A stretch of DNA of 64,000 nt from 79-D21 sp964521575 (GTDB lineage: Bacteria > Synergistota > Synergistia > Synergistales > 79-D21), in NCBI GenBank assembly GCA_964521575.1, contig CAZFSR010000003.1:124001-188000 (forward strand). Direction: 5' to 3'. Under the pieces are notes generated by a model. The model saw only the letters and a list, made by a program, of their open reading frames with translations. It had not been told where the DNA came from and ran no database searches. Shown piece by piece: positions 56,619 through 64,000 of the stretch (position 1 is the first letter of the stretch; every line of letters starts with the position of its first letter). The position numbers were made by a program, and so were the translations under genes.

Positions 56619-57488
56619 GTGGACAGCAACGATCTGCAGAGAATCATGAGGGAAAAACTTGAGAACGTGCCAAACAAGGCCCGTCGCGTCATTGAATATC
56701 TTTTGACGAACACCAGGGAAGCGGCGTTCCGTTCAATTGGTGAAGTCGCGGACCAGCTGGAGGTTTCCAAAGCCCAAATGGTCCGCGTGGCAAGGCTTCT
56801 AGGCTTCACCGGTTACGCCGAGCTCAAGGACGCACTCCAGGGGGCCATCCTCGAACAGGTCAACCCGGCCGCCATGCTGGCAAAGGCGACGGTCATCCAG
56901 GAAGGTTTGCCCGAATCCATTCACCGGATGGAACATGCCAATCTCGATGAAACCTGGAACCAGATGAAACCCGAGCTCGTGTCGGAATTCTCCCGAATCG
57001 TCCAGGAAGCCCGTTGCGTTTATTGCCTGGGATGGGGAATATCGAGCCTCGTCGCCGACTCCTGCATGATGCGGCTGAGAGTGCTCGGCATCACGTCCAT
57101 GCTCATGCAGCGCAGCGGGCTCGCGCTACTCGAACAGGCAAGGGCTGTCGGTGAAAAGGACGTAGTCATCGTCTGCGAGCTGCCAAGCTACGCCGTCGAA
57201 GTCACCGAAACGGTCGAGCGCTGTGCCGCCCAGGGGGCCACCATCATCACGATTACGGACAGTCTCGCAGCCCCCGTGTGCCGTTTTGCCACGCTTTCGC
57301 TTTTCACGAGCGCAGCCAGCCCGACGTTCGGAAGCAGCGTGCTCGGCCCCCTTTTCCTTGTCCACGTGCTCACCTCCGTCCTGGCCGTGTCGATGGGGCA
57401 AAAGGCGAAAACCGCCCTGGAGGAGCAGGCCGCGTTCCTTCACGATTCACGTTATTTTCATCCCGCTTTCGGCCTGCGGTATTCCTGA
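56619..57488 (+). CDS. RpiR/MurR-family transcriptional regulator with SIS domain
   Basis: A 289-residue regulator. An N-terminal RpiR helix-turn-helix (about 1-77, FRSIGEVADQLEVSKAQMVRVARLLGF) and a C-terminal sugar-isomerase SIS domain (about 120-260) are visible. Members respond to phosphosugars such as MurNAc-6-phosphate. GTG start at 56619 behind GGGAGG. No sugar genes are adjacent, so the target is unknown. Confidence 0.9.
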   Translation: MDSNDLQRIMREKLENVPNKARRVIEYLLTNTREAAFRSIGEVADQLEVSKAQMVRVARLLGFTGYAELKDALQGAILEQVNPAAMLAKATVIQEGLPESIHRMEHANLDETWNQMKPELVSEFSRIVQEARCVYCLGWGISSLVADSCMMRLRVLGITSMLMQRSGLALLEQARAVGEKDVVIVCELPSYAVEVTETVERCAAQGATIITITDSLAAPVCRFATLSLFTSAASPTFGSSVLGPLFLVHVLTSVLAVSMGQKAKTALEEQAAFLHDSRYFHPAFGLRYS

Positions 57489-57505
57489 AAAGAGCGCCGA
57501 AAGGA

Positions 57506-57544
57506 GAGAAGGGCCCTCTTTGTCGGGCCCTTCTCCCCTTTTTT
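57506..57544 (+). terminator. terminator of the RpiR-family gene
   Basis: An 11-bp stem, GAGAAGGGCCC with GGGCCCTTCTC, followed by CCCCTTTTTT. It lies between this gene and the convergent asd. Confidence 0.88.
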
Positions 57545-57558
57545 CCCCATTCCCCCGT

Positions 57559-58566
57559 TCACTTCAGTTGGCCGCTTGACAGGAGAACTTCGGCAATCTG
57601 GACCGCGTTCAGGGCGGCACCCTTACGAAGGTTATCCGCAACAACCCATAAGGCAAGCCCTCGATTCGATCCGGTATCTCTTCTTATGCGCCCCACATGA
57701 ACGTCATCCGTCCCGGCAGCATCGAGGGCGGTTGGAAATCTTCCCGATAGAGGATCGTCTTCCAACTTGACCCCGCTGGCCTTCCGAAGGATCTCCCGCG
57801 CCCTGTCAGGAGAAAGCGGGTTCCGGAATACAGCCGTGATCGCCTCCGAATGTCCGCGGAAAACGGGGACCCTGACGGTCGTGCAGCTGACGGCCAGGTC
57901 TGGAATGCCGAGAATCTTCCGGGATTCGTTAACCATTTTCCATTCTTCCTGGGAAATCCCCTCTCCGTCGAAGGTGCCGATCTGCGGAATGGCGTTGAAG
58001 GCAATCGGCCGGGAATACACTTTCGGTTCAAAACCCCCTCCCGAAAGCAGCGCCAGTGATCCTTCCCTCAACTCTTCCAAGGCCTTGATTCCGGTTCCCG
58101 ATACGGACTGGAAGGTCACCGCGTTGAAGGACTCGAGTCCCGCCTCCCTATGCAGCGGGTACAGGGCGACGAGCGCCTGGATCGTGGCACAATTCGGGTT
58201 CGCGATGATCCCCTTCTGGCCCGCTAGCGCATGCCCGTTCACCTCGGGGACAACGAGAGGAATCTCCGGGTCCATCCGCCAGGCAGAGCTGTTGTCGATG
58301 ACGACCGATCCCATTCCGGCGGCAACCGGTGCCCATCGCCCGGATGCGGCGCTCCCGGCCGAGAAGAGCGCAAGCCCCACCCCTTCGAAGGCATCTTTCT
58401 CCACCTCCCGCACCGTCCACTCTCGTCCCCTGAAAAGGAGCTTCTTCCCGGCACTTTTGGCTGAGGCCAGGGGTACCAGCTCTCCAACCGGAAAATTTCT
58501 CTGCTCCAGGACCGACAGCATTTCCCGCCCAACCAGGCCGGTGGCTCCCAATACCGCGACTTTCAT
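57559..58566 (-). CDS. asd: aspartate-semialdehyde dehydrogenase
   Basis: A 335-residue NADP-dependent enzyme that reduces aspartyl phosphate to aspartate semialdehyde. N-terminal VAVLGATGLVGREML, the catalytic Cys in ANPNCATIQ near 128, and substrate text VSCTTVRVPVFRGHSE are present. Last gene of thrC-thrB-lysC-asd; its ATG overlaps lysC as ATGA. Confidence 0.96.
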   Translation of the reverse strand: MKVAVLGATGLVGREMLSVLEQRNFPVGELVPLASAKSAGKKLLFRGREWTVREVEKDAFEGVGLALFSAGSAASGRWAPVAAGMGSVVIDNSSAWRMDPEIPLVVPEVNGHALAGQKGIIANPNCATIQALVALYPLHREAGLESFNAVTFQSVSGTGIKALEELREGSLALLSGGGFEPKVYSRPIAFNAIPQIGTFDGEGISQEEWKMVNESRKILGIPDLAVSCTTVRVPVFRGHSEAITAVFRNPLSPDRAREILRKASGVKLEDDPLSGRFPTALDAAGTDDVHVGRIRRDTGSNRGLALWVVADNLRKGAALNAVQIAEVLLSSGQLK

Positions 58567-59783
58567 TCAGGCCCCTCCTCTTCGATGAAGGCACGGTGGA
58601 GGGCCCTGGCCGCGTCGTCCAGCCTGTCGAGGGCGACGACGCAGGTGATCGATACCGAGGAGGAGGCGATCATGTCCAGGTTGATCCCCTCCCTCGCCAG
58701 CACCGAGAACATTTTTCCGGGGACGTCGACATGATTGGCGATGCCCGCTCCGACGATCGAGACACGACCGACTTCGACGTCGAAATTGACTCCCTGGGCA
58801 TCGATCTCCCTTGCGACTTCCCGGCAAGCGTCGATCGCCTCACCCAGGATCCCCTTCTTCACCAGGAAAGCGATATCGTTCACCTGGCCTCTCATCGTGC
58901 TTTGGATGATCATTTCCACGGGGATTCCCCTTTCGGCGAGCCCCACGAACAGCCTTGCCGCGATACCGGGAACATCTGGAACCCCCAGGACTGCAACCTT
59001 CGCCACTCCCCTGTCGGGCACCACCGCCCTGACAACGAGGTCTTCCCTGACGCATTTTTCCTGCACCCTAGTTCCTCCTCCCGGATGAAAGCTGGACAAG
59101 ACCGCCACCGGCACCCGGTACTTGGCGGCCATTTCGACACTCCTGGCCTGCATGACCTTCGCACCGAGGACCGCCATTTCCAGGCATTCCTCGTAGCTTA
59201 GGCAATCGATGAGGCGAGCCGCAGGAACCCGGTTTGGATCGGCGGTAAAGATTCCGTCAACGTCCGTGTAGATCAGGCAATCTTCCGCTTCCAGGGCCGC
59301 CGCAAGGGCAACCGCTGTCAGGTCCGAGCCTCCCCTGCCCAGGGTCAGGACTTCCCCCCCGGCTCCGAGACCCTGGAATCCCGCCACGATGGCGCATTCT
59401 CCCCTTTCGAACCCCCCAGCGATTCCCGCCGGTGAGATCGAGGAAATCCTGCCGTCCATGCACATCCCCTGCGCCTGGATTCCGGCCTGGGCTCCCGTGT
59501 AGGAGCGCGCCGGAATCCCCAGATCCTGGAGTGCCAGGGAAAAGAGCGCAGCGCTCTGCTGTTCCCCCGAGGCAAGCAATTGGTCCATTTCCCGCCTGTT
59601 CACCGCGCATGAGACCTCTCCCGCAAGCCCAAGCAAACCTTCCGTGGTTTTCCCCATCGCCGAAACGACCACCGCGAGCGAGGTCCCCTTCCTCGCTTCC
59701 TCCGCGACGATCCTAGCGGCAGAGCGGATCCTCTCGGAGTTCGCCAACGAACTGCCGCCGAATTTCATCACTTTCGTCGTCAT
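58563..59783 (-). CDS. lysC: aspartate kinase
   Basis: A 406-residue enzyme that phosphorylates aspartate. The N-terminal KFGGSSLA and catalytic LGRGGSDLTAVALA motifs are clear, and two ACT domains at about 265-405 provide feedback control. The ATG overlaps the thrB stop as ATGA. Confidence 0.96.
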   Translation of the reverse strand: MTTKVMKFGGSSLANSERIRSAARIVAEEARKGTSLAVVVSAMGKTTEGLLGLAGEVSCAVNRREMDQLLASGEQQSAALFSLALQDLGIPARSYTGAQAGIQAQGMCMDGRISSISPAGIAGGFERGECAIVAGFQGLGAGGEVLTLGRGGSDLTAVALAAALEAEDCLIYTDVDGIFTADPNRVPAARLIDCLSYEECLEMAVLGAKVMQARSVEMAAKYRVPVAVLSSFHPGGGTRVQEKCVREDLVVRAVVPDRGVAKVAVLGVPDVPGIAARLFVGLAERGIPVEMIIQSTMRGQVNDIAFLVKKGILGEAIDACREVAREIDAQGVNFDVEVGRVSIVGAGIANHVDVPGKMFSVLAREGINLDMIASSSVSITCVVALDRLDDAARALHRAFIEEEGPE

Positions 59784-60709
59784 CCTGCCGCCCTCCTCGC
59801 CCTGGCTCCCTGCATGTCCGTATCAAGGACGAAAAACCTCGATCTCACGCCGCTCTCGGAAAACGCCTGGCACATGGCGATCGCCACACGTTGCGGGTTT
59901 CCGCGCGCAAATGCGAGCATGCTCGGCCCAGACCCGCTGATCGCGACACCCAGGCATTCCGGGATCTTCTTCATGCGGGAGAGGATCGCCTCCCCGCCTG
60001 GGAAAAGTCGAGCCCGAAACTGCTGGTGAAGCCTGTCTTCCATGGCGAACATCAGGTTCTTCCAGTTGCCGGTCGCCCAGGAAGCCGCAAATAGAGCGGC
60101 GCGGCTCAGGTTGAAAACCGCCTCTCCAAGGGAGACCTCCCGAGGCAGGGCTTCACGGGCATCGTGGGTAAGAACCCGAAAATCGGGTACTGCCACCACG
60201 GCGCTCATTCCCTCCGGCATTGCCGGAAGCCGGACGTAACGGACCTCAGAGCCGTTCCAGCAGCTCACGACCATCCCCCCGATAAGGCAGGGGACAGCGT
60301 TGTCGGGATGTCCTTCCAGCTCGGTCGCCAAAACGAGCAGTTCTTCCGTTTCCAGCGCCTTTTCCCTGAAAGCGTTCGCGATAAGGATTCCCCCCACCAC
60401 GGCAGTTGCCGAGCTTCCCAGGCCTCTGCCGAGCGGGATCGCGTTGACCGATCTAAAACGGAGTCCCTGGGCGGGCAGTCCCCATTTCCTGCAGGCATAC
60501 TCGTAACTCTTGACCAGGAGATTGCCCGACGGCTGGGACAAGTCGGGGGCCCCCTCCCCGATCACCTCGATCTCGTATCGGTGTTCTTCCAGGGTTTCCA
60601 GCACTTCCACATCGTTGTACAAAGAGAGGGCAAGGCCCATGGTGTCGAAACCCGAGCCCAGGTTGGCACTGGTCGCCGGCAACCTGAAGCTCAACAGCGG
60701 CCGGTTCAT
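59780..60709 (-). CDS. thrB: homoserine kinase
   Basis: A 309-residue GHMP kinase. The ATP loop reads PLGRGLGSSATAVVGG, and ATSANLGSGFDTMG is at the N-terminus. ATG at 60709 behind GGGAGGCTC; it overlaps the thrC stop as ATGA. The frame extends upstream through thrC but those residues are not family sequence. Confidence 0.96.
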   Translation of the reverse strand: MNRPLLSFRLPATSANLGSGFDTMGLALSLYNDVEVLETLEEHRYEIEVIGEGAPDLSQPSGNLLVKSYEYACRKWGLPAQGLRFRSVNAIPLGRGLGSSATAVVGGILIANAFREKALETEELLVLATELEGHPDNAVPCLIGGMVVSCWNGSEVRYVRLPAMPEGMSAVVAVPDFRVLTHDAREALPREVSLGEAVFNLSRAALFAASWATGNWKNLMFAMEDRLHQQFRARLFPGGEAILSRMKKIPECLGVAISGSGPSMLAFARGNPQRVAIAMCQAFSESGVRSRFFVLDTDMQGARARRAAG

Positions 60710-61746
60710 GAAAGAGCCTCCCTCAGGGAATCCCACGTCCCCTCGATCTCCTGCGGTTTCGGCAATCCCCTCGTTGCCGTCTCGGTGTCCTTGAGGCCAT
60801 TCCCGGTCAAAACGGCAACCACCCTTATCCCGGCTGGCAGGTTTCCTTCCCGTTGAAGCTTGAAAAGCCCGGCCAGCGGGGCGCACGAAGCCGGTTCCGC
60901 AAAAACCCCCTCCGACGAAGCCAGCCGGTGCTGGGCCTCGAGGATTTCCGCATCCGTAACCGAAACGAAGCCGCCTCCGGTCATCCTTGCCGCCGCGATC
61001 GCCTTCTTGCCACTGACGGGCCTCCCGATCCGGATCGCAGTCGCAACCGTCTCCGGGTTATCGAACACTTCGCCCTTGACGAGGGGGCTGGCCCCTTCGG
61101 CCTGGAAGCCCATCATACGAGGGACCGAGTTGGACCGGCCGAGATTTTTGTACTGCACGAAGCCGGTCCAATATGCGGTGATGTTCCCGGCGTTTCCTAC
61201 AGGGATCGCCAGCCAGTCAGGCGCTTCCCCCAGCTCATCCGTCACTTCCCAGGCAGCGCTCCTCTGCCCCCACAGACGGTAGGGGTTGAGAGAGTTGACC
61301 AGCGTTAGCCCCATCTCCCTGCTCGCCCGCACCGCCAAGTCCAGGGCCCGGTCGAAGTTTCCCCGGACGGCAAGGACTCGCGCCCCTAGAGCGATCGCCT
61401 GGGACAGTTTTCCCATGGCAACTTTCCCCGCAGGAAGGAGGACGAAACAGGGGATACCCGCCGCGGCCGCATATGCGGCCGCAGAGGCCGACGTGTTTCC
61501 GGTCGAAGCGCAAACGATCGCCCTTGCACCTTCCTCGATTGCCTTCGAAACGGCAAGGACCATGCCCCTGTCCTTGAAGGATCCTGTCGGGTTCATGCCC
61601 TCGACCTTGACGAACAGATCGATGTTCAGGCAGTCACTCGTTCTCGCAAGCCTCAACAGGGGCGTGTTTCCCTCTCCCAGGGTCAGGCGCGGCGTTGATG
61701 CCGTCAGGGGCATAAGTTCACCATACCGACTCAGTATTCCGCTCAT
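60706..61746 (-). CDS. thrC: threonine synthase
   Basis: A 346-residue PLP enzyme that makes threonine from O-phosphohomoserine. The PLP Lys lies in NPTGSFKDRGM, and STGNTSASAAAYAA follows. ATG at 61746 behind GGAGGGATG. First gene of a threonine operon under a T-box leader. No homoserine dehydrogenase is in the operon. Confidence 0.97.
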   Translation of the reverse strand: MSGILSRYGELMPLTASTPRLTLGEGNTPLLRLARTSDCLNIDLFVKVEGMNPTGSFKDRGMVLAVSKAIEEGARAIVCASTGNTSASAAAYAAAAGIPCFVLLPAGKVAMGKLSQAIALGARVLAVRGNFDRALDLAVRASREMGLTLVNSLNPYRLWGQRSAAWEVTDELGEAPDWLAIPVGNAGNITAYWTGFVQYKNLGRSNSVPRMMGFQAEGASPLVKGEVFDNPETVATAIRIGRPVSGKKAIAAARMTGGGFVSVTDAEILEAQHRLASSEGVFAEPASCAPLAGLFKLQREGNLPAGIRVVAVLTGNGLKDTETATRGLPKPQEIEGTWDSLREALS

Positions 61747-61768
61747 CGTTCATCCCTCCAAAGAATGC

Positions 61769-62002
61769 AAAAAGTCCCCCCGTCAGGAGACGAGGGGACT
61801 CGCGGTTCCACTCCCGTTCCGCCGGTTGTTACGGCGGCACTTGGCTGCGCTGTAGGGGGCGCTCCCCCAATCCCTTATCCGCATTGGCGGCTTCGGGACC
61901 CGCTCGGGGTTGGTCTTCTCCACTCCGCATCGAGGACACCTTTCAGCCGATGGGTTTCCTTCTCTGTCGAGGCGCGGGTGGATACTCTTCCCTTCATCGC
62001 GA
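61769..62002 (-). ncRNA. T-box leader, likely threonine-specific
   Basis: On the minus strand the conserved T-box segment GGGAGTGGAACCGCG (near 61816-61802) precedes a terminator stem ending in TTTTT (61800-61769). Stem I features AGAGTA near 61985 and a specifier region reading GAAG-ACC-A, with ACC at 61914-61912, a Thr codon. Uncharged tRNA-Thr binding would stabilise the antiterminator and switch on thrC-thrB-lysC-asd. Confidence 0.85.
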
Positions 62003-62035
62003 AATATCCAAACGACACGGATCGCGTTGCGGGAG

Positions 62036-62064
62036 TTTATAACTTTTTTCGATCCTCTTGTCAA
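62036..62064 (-). promoter_or_regulatory. promoter of the T-box/threonine operon
   Basis: TTGACA (62064-62059), 17-nt spacer, TATAAA (62041-62036). Its -35 lies only 3 bp from the divergent greA -35. Confidence 0.88.
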
Positions 62065-62067
62065 GCC

Positions 62068-62096
62068 TTGTATCCGCCGCGAGTCTTTGCTAAAAT
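62068..62096 (+). promoter_or_regulatory. promoter of greA
   Basis: TTGTAT (62068-62073), 17-nt spacer, TAAAAT (62091-62096). Confidence 0.65.
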
Positions 62097-62142
62097 ACGC
62101 CATCGAGTCCGGCATTTGTCTTCCTTTTCAAGGAGGCCCACG

Positions 62143-62637
62143 ATGGCAAACGCAAAAATTGTTGAAGAACAGATTACCATGACCCGTGAGGGTTTCGAAA
62201 AACTCAAGAGCGAGCTGGTCAGGCTGAGAAGCGAAGGCAGGATGGAGATAGGTCGCCAGCTGGAGGAAGCGAGGGGCTTCGGTGATTTGAGCGAAAACGC
62301 CGAGTACCACGCGGCCAAGGAAGCCCAGGCGAAGATGGAAAGCAGGATCCTGTGGCTCGAAGCCCAACTGGGAAAGGCAAAGGTCATCGATGCGAAAGAC
62401 CTTGATACCAGCCGGGTTACCCTGGGAACCACCGTAGAAATGGTCGACCTGGAAAGCCAGAAAGAATTCGTTTACACGATCGTCGGTTCGGAAGAGTCCG
62501 ACCCTGCGCAACTGAGGATTTCCTCGGCCAGCCCTGTCGGCCAGGCTCTTATGGGAGCCGAGGTCGGAAACGAAGTCCTGGTCAGGGCCCCGAAAGGGGT
62601 CAGAAAACTGAAGATTACCCGTATTTCGATCGCTTGA
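62143..62637 (+). CDS. greA: transcription elongation factor GreA
   Basis: A 164-residue factor that rescues backtracked RNA polymerase. The coiled-coil N-terminus carries the acidic tip GDLSENAEYHAAKEAQ, and the C-terminal FKBP-like domain has ISSASPVGQALMG. ATG at 62143 follows AAGGAGG. The frame extends upstream to 61765 but those codons cross the T-box leader on the other strand. Confidence 0.96.
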   Translation: MANAKIVEEQITMTREGFEKLKSELVRLRSEGRMEIGRQLEEARGFGDLSENAEYHAAKEAQAKMESRILWLEAQLGKAKVIDAKDLDTSRVTLGTTVEMVDLESQKEFVYTIVGSEESDPAQLRISSASPVGQALMGAEVGNEVLVRAPKGVRKLKITRISIA

Positions 62638-62638
62638 A

Positions 62639-62676
62639 GAAAGACGGGGCCCGCCAAGAGGCGGGCCCCGTCTTTC
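62639..62676 (+). terminator. terminator of greA, also facing ddl
   Basis: A 17-bp perfect stem (62639-62655 with 62660-62676) with an AAGA loop, then TTTA. It may also end the convergent ddl transcript. Confidence 0.8.
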
Positions 62677-62681
62677 TTTAT

Positions 62682-63635
62682 TCACGTTCGGTTTCTTTGT
62701 GCTTTAATCGAGCTCTCGGCAATTCGCCCCAATAACTCTGGAAATTCCCATCCCGCGGCACGTCCGGCCTTCGGGACGAGGCTGGTCCCCGTCATTCCCG
62801 GCGCCGTATTGACCTCCAGGACATAAGGGTTCCCTTCCGGTGAAAGCCGCAAGTCCACACGGCTGTAAACCCGGCATCCGAGCGCCCGGTGCGCGGCGGT
62901 CGCAGCCGCTTTGACCCGGGACGCAACCTCTGCCTCGAGAGGGGCCGGACAGAGGTATTCGCTAGAACCGGGGGTGTATTTCGCCTCGTAAGTGTAGAAG
63001 GAGAGGCGAGGGCGGATTTCGATGATGGGCAAGGCCTGTGTCGCTTGCCCTTCACCCCAGACCGTCACGGTAAGCTCCTTCCCTGGGATGTAGGCTTCCG
63101 CAAGAACCCGCTCGCTGAAGGAACCCGCGAAGCGAATTGCGTCCTCCAGGCCCCTGGCCGACTTGAGAATCGTGACCCCCACGGTGCTTCCCGAGCAGCA
63201 GGGCTTCACGACAAGCCCCTCTTCTTCGGCCATTTTCCTGAGCTTTTCGAGCGAGACTTCCCCCTCGATTTCTCCATCCGGGCCGATCTCGACGGCCCAG
63301 GGTGTCGGAACGCCCCTTTTCCCGAACAGCATCTTGCTGACGGTCTTGTCCATCGCCAAAGAGCAGGCTTCGGGACCGGAACCCGTGTAGGGGAAACCCA
63401 TCATTTCCAGGGCGGCTTGGATACGCCCATCCTCGCCCCATCCTCCGTGAAGAGCGATGAAAACGAGATCAGGCCTTTCGGAACGGACTTTCTCAAGGAG
63501 CTCCGGCGGATGCTCGACGCAGCCGTCGATCAGCGTGAACCCTGCATGTTTCAACCCCTCGAGAACCGCTTTGCCGCTGTTCAGGGAAACTTCCCTCTCG
63601 GGACTGTCCCCGCCGTAGGCCACAAGAATATTCAC
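62682..63635 (-). CDS. ddl: D-alanine--D-alanine ligase
   Basis: A 317-residue ATP-grasp ligase that joins two D-alanines for the peptidoglycan stem. N-terminal VAYGGDSPEREVSLNSG, central ALHGGWGEDGRIQ, and C-terminal VLEVNTAPGMTGTSLVP are typical. GTG start at 63635 behind GGGGAGG, 2 nt after the LptD-like gene. Confidence 0.96.
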   Translation of the reverse strand: MNILVAYGGDSPEREVSLNSGKAVLEGLKHAGFTLIDGCVEHPPELLEKVRSERPDLVFIALHGGWGEDGRIQAALEMMGFPYTGSGPEACSLAMDKTVSKMLFGKRGVPTPWAVEIGPDGEIEGEVSLEKLRKMAEEEGLVVKPCCSGSTVGVTILKSARGLEDAIRFAGSFSERVLAEAYIPGKELTVTVWGEGQATQALPIIEIRPRLSFYTYEAKYTPGSSEYLCPAPLEAEVASRVKAAATAAHRALGCRVYSRVDLRLSPEGNPYVLEVNTAPGMTGTSLVPKAGRAAGWEFPELLGRIAESSIKAQRNRT

Positions 63636-63637
63636 GG

Positions 63638-64000
63638 TTAATCCTCCCCAAGGTCTAGAAATCCGTCGGTTCCCGGATCGGAGAAAAGAAGGGGGGTGTC
63701 GGGAAACGCGGCAAGCTGAAAACGAATGCCGAATTTGTCATCGTCTCCGGCACGATCGTCGACGTAAAACAGTTCGAAACGGTAGCATTTTCGGTCGTAA
63801 GCCAAACGGTAGGCCATCTCGTGGAAGCGCTCCCCGATCAGGTCGTATCCCGCCCTGACGGCCATACGCCACCTTTGCGACAACGGCCAGTCGATCGTCT
63901 GGTAGATCTCTTCCAGTTCTTCCAGGTCATCCCAGGCCATTGGCGTCCTTCCGTCAATCCATCGGCGGTCGTAGCGGCTTTCGAAACGCCAGTCACGCCT
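63638..64000 (-). CDS. partial outer-membrane protein, LptD-like C-terminus
   Basis: The reading frame is open to the window edge (about 120 codons seen), so the gene is cut at its 5' side. Alternating aromatic and polar strands (RWRMAVRAGYDL, MAYRLAYDRKCYRFELFYVDD) and a short FGIRFQLAAFP end resemble the last beta-strands of LptD, the LPS-assembly porin. If right, the cell has an LPS-type outer membrane. An ATG at 63940 is internal. Confidence 0.55.
   Translation of the reverse strand, partial: RRDWRFESRYDRRWIDGRTPMAWDDLEELEEIYQTIDWPLSQRWRMAVRAGYDLIGERFHEMAYRLAYDRKCYRFELFYVDDRAGDDDKFGIRFQLAAFPDTPLLFSDPGTDGFLDLGED

Noticed and set aside
61915..61917. AAG (Lys) as the T-box specifier
   Set aside because: ACC directly after it is followed by a purine as expected, and the operon begins with threonine genes; AAG remains a weaker alternative.
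1..64000. CRISPR array, insertion sequence or prophage
   Set aside because: I saw no regularly spaced repeats, transposase, integrase or phage structural genes.

Overview
The window reads as chromosomal core DNA of an anaerobic, amino-acid-fermenting, two-membrane bacterium. My best guess is Synergistota; a diderm Firmicute is the main alternative. The clues are a C-terminal LptD-like outer-membrane fragment at the right edge, Firmicute-style regulation (ctsR-mcsA-mcsB-clpC operon, a T-box leader), lysine 2,3-aminomutase, two NhaC Na+/H+ antiporters, an ADP-forming acyl-CoA synthetase, and frequent TTG/GTG starts behind strong Shine-Dalgarno sites. I saw no insertion sequence, prophage, CRISPR array or rRNA operon. 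Nearly every coding stretch matches a known family.

Layout. 1-905: tRNA-Val(CAC) and about 640 bp of apparently non-coding DNA. 906-5112 (+): two tandem multidomain HD-GYP signalling proteins. 5305-21337 (-): a compact run of 15 genes, read as rnjA, Na/Pi cotransporter, uppP, DUF4321, maf, DUF5693, csaB, two transketolase-like half-proteins, ftsE, ftsX, envC-like, ctpA-like, yibQ-like, purA. It links RNA turnover, lipid-carrier recycling, wall-polymer modification and FtsEX-controlled wall hydrolysis. 21425-24761: class II aldolase, tRNA-Gln, tRNA-Glu, cold-shock protein, rlmN, tRNA-Ala. 24761-33846: phosphodiester glycosidase, MscS channel, then a lysine locus (kamA, saccharopine-dehydrogenase-like, two nhaC, a small membrane protein). 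34051-42271 (-): PPIase, clpC, mcsB, mcsA, ctsR, plsY, acyl-CoA synthetase. 42409-46876 (-): tRNA-Leu and the rplS-trmD-rimM-khpA-rpsP-ffh-ylxM translation/secretion operon. 46998-57488: mixed genes (His-rich protein, LUD protein, asparaginase family, TauE-like, PPC domain, YbaK, Slt, DtxR-like, CitG, XRE plus ImmA/IrrE, radical SAM, RpiR). 57559-62000 (-): thrC-thrB-lysC-asd under a threonine T-box. 62143-64000: greA, ddl and the partial LptD-like gene.

The most unusual item is the transketolase-like pair at 11533-13336. Both halves keep the fold-defining sequence, but by my by-eye alignment they have lost the catalytic and substrate-binding histidines, the activating glutamate and the GDG thiamine-diphosphate signature. 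They sit 1 nt upstream of ftsE inside the cell-envelope gene run, which suggests a non-transketolase role tied to envelope biology. Other points of interest are an intrinsic terminator abutting the kamA ribosome-binding site, direct-repeat and palindromic elements around the nhaC/lysine locus including a 58-nt perfect palindrome, and substituted HD-GYP motif residues in the second receptor.
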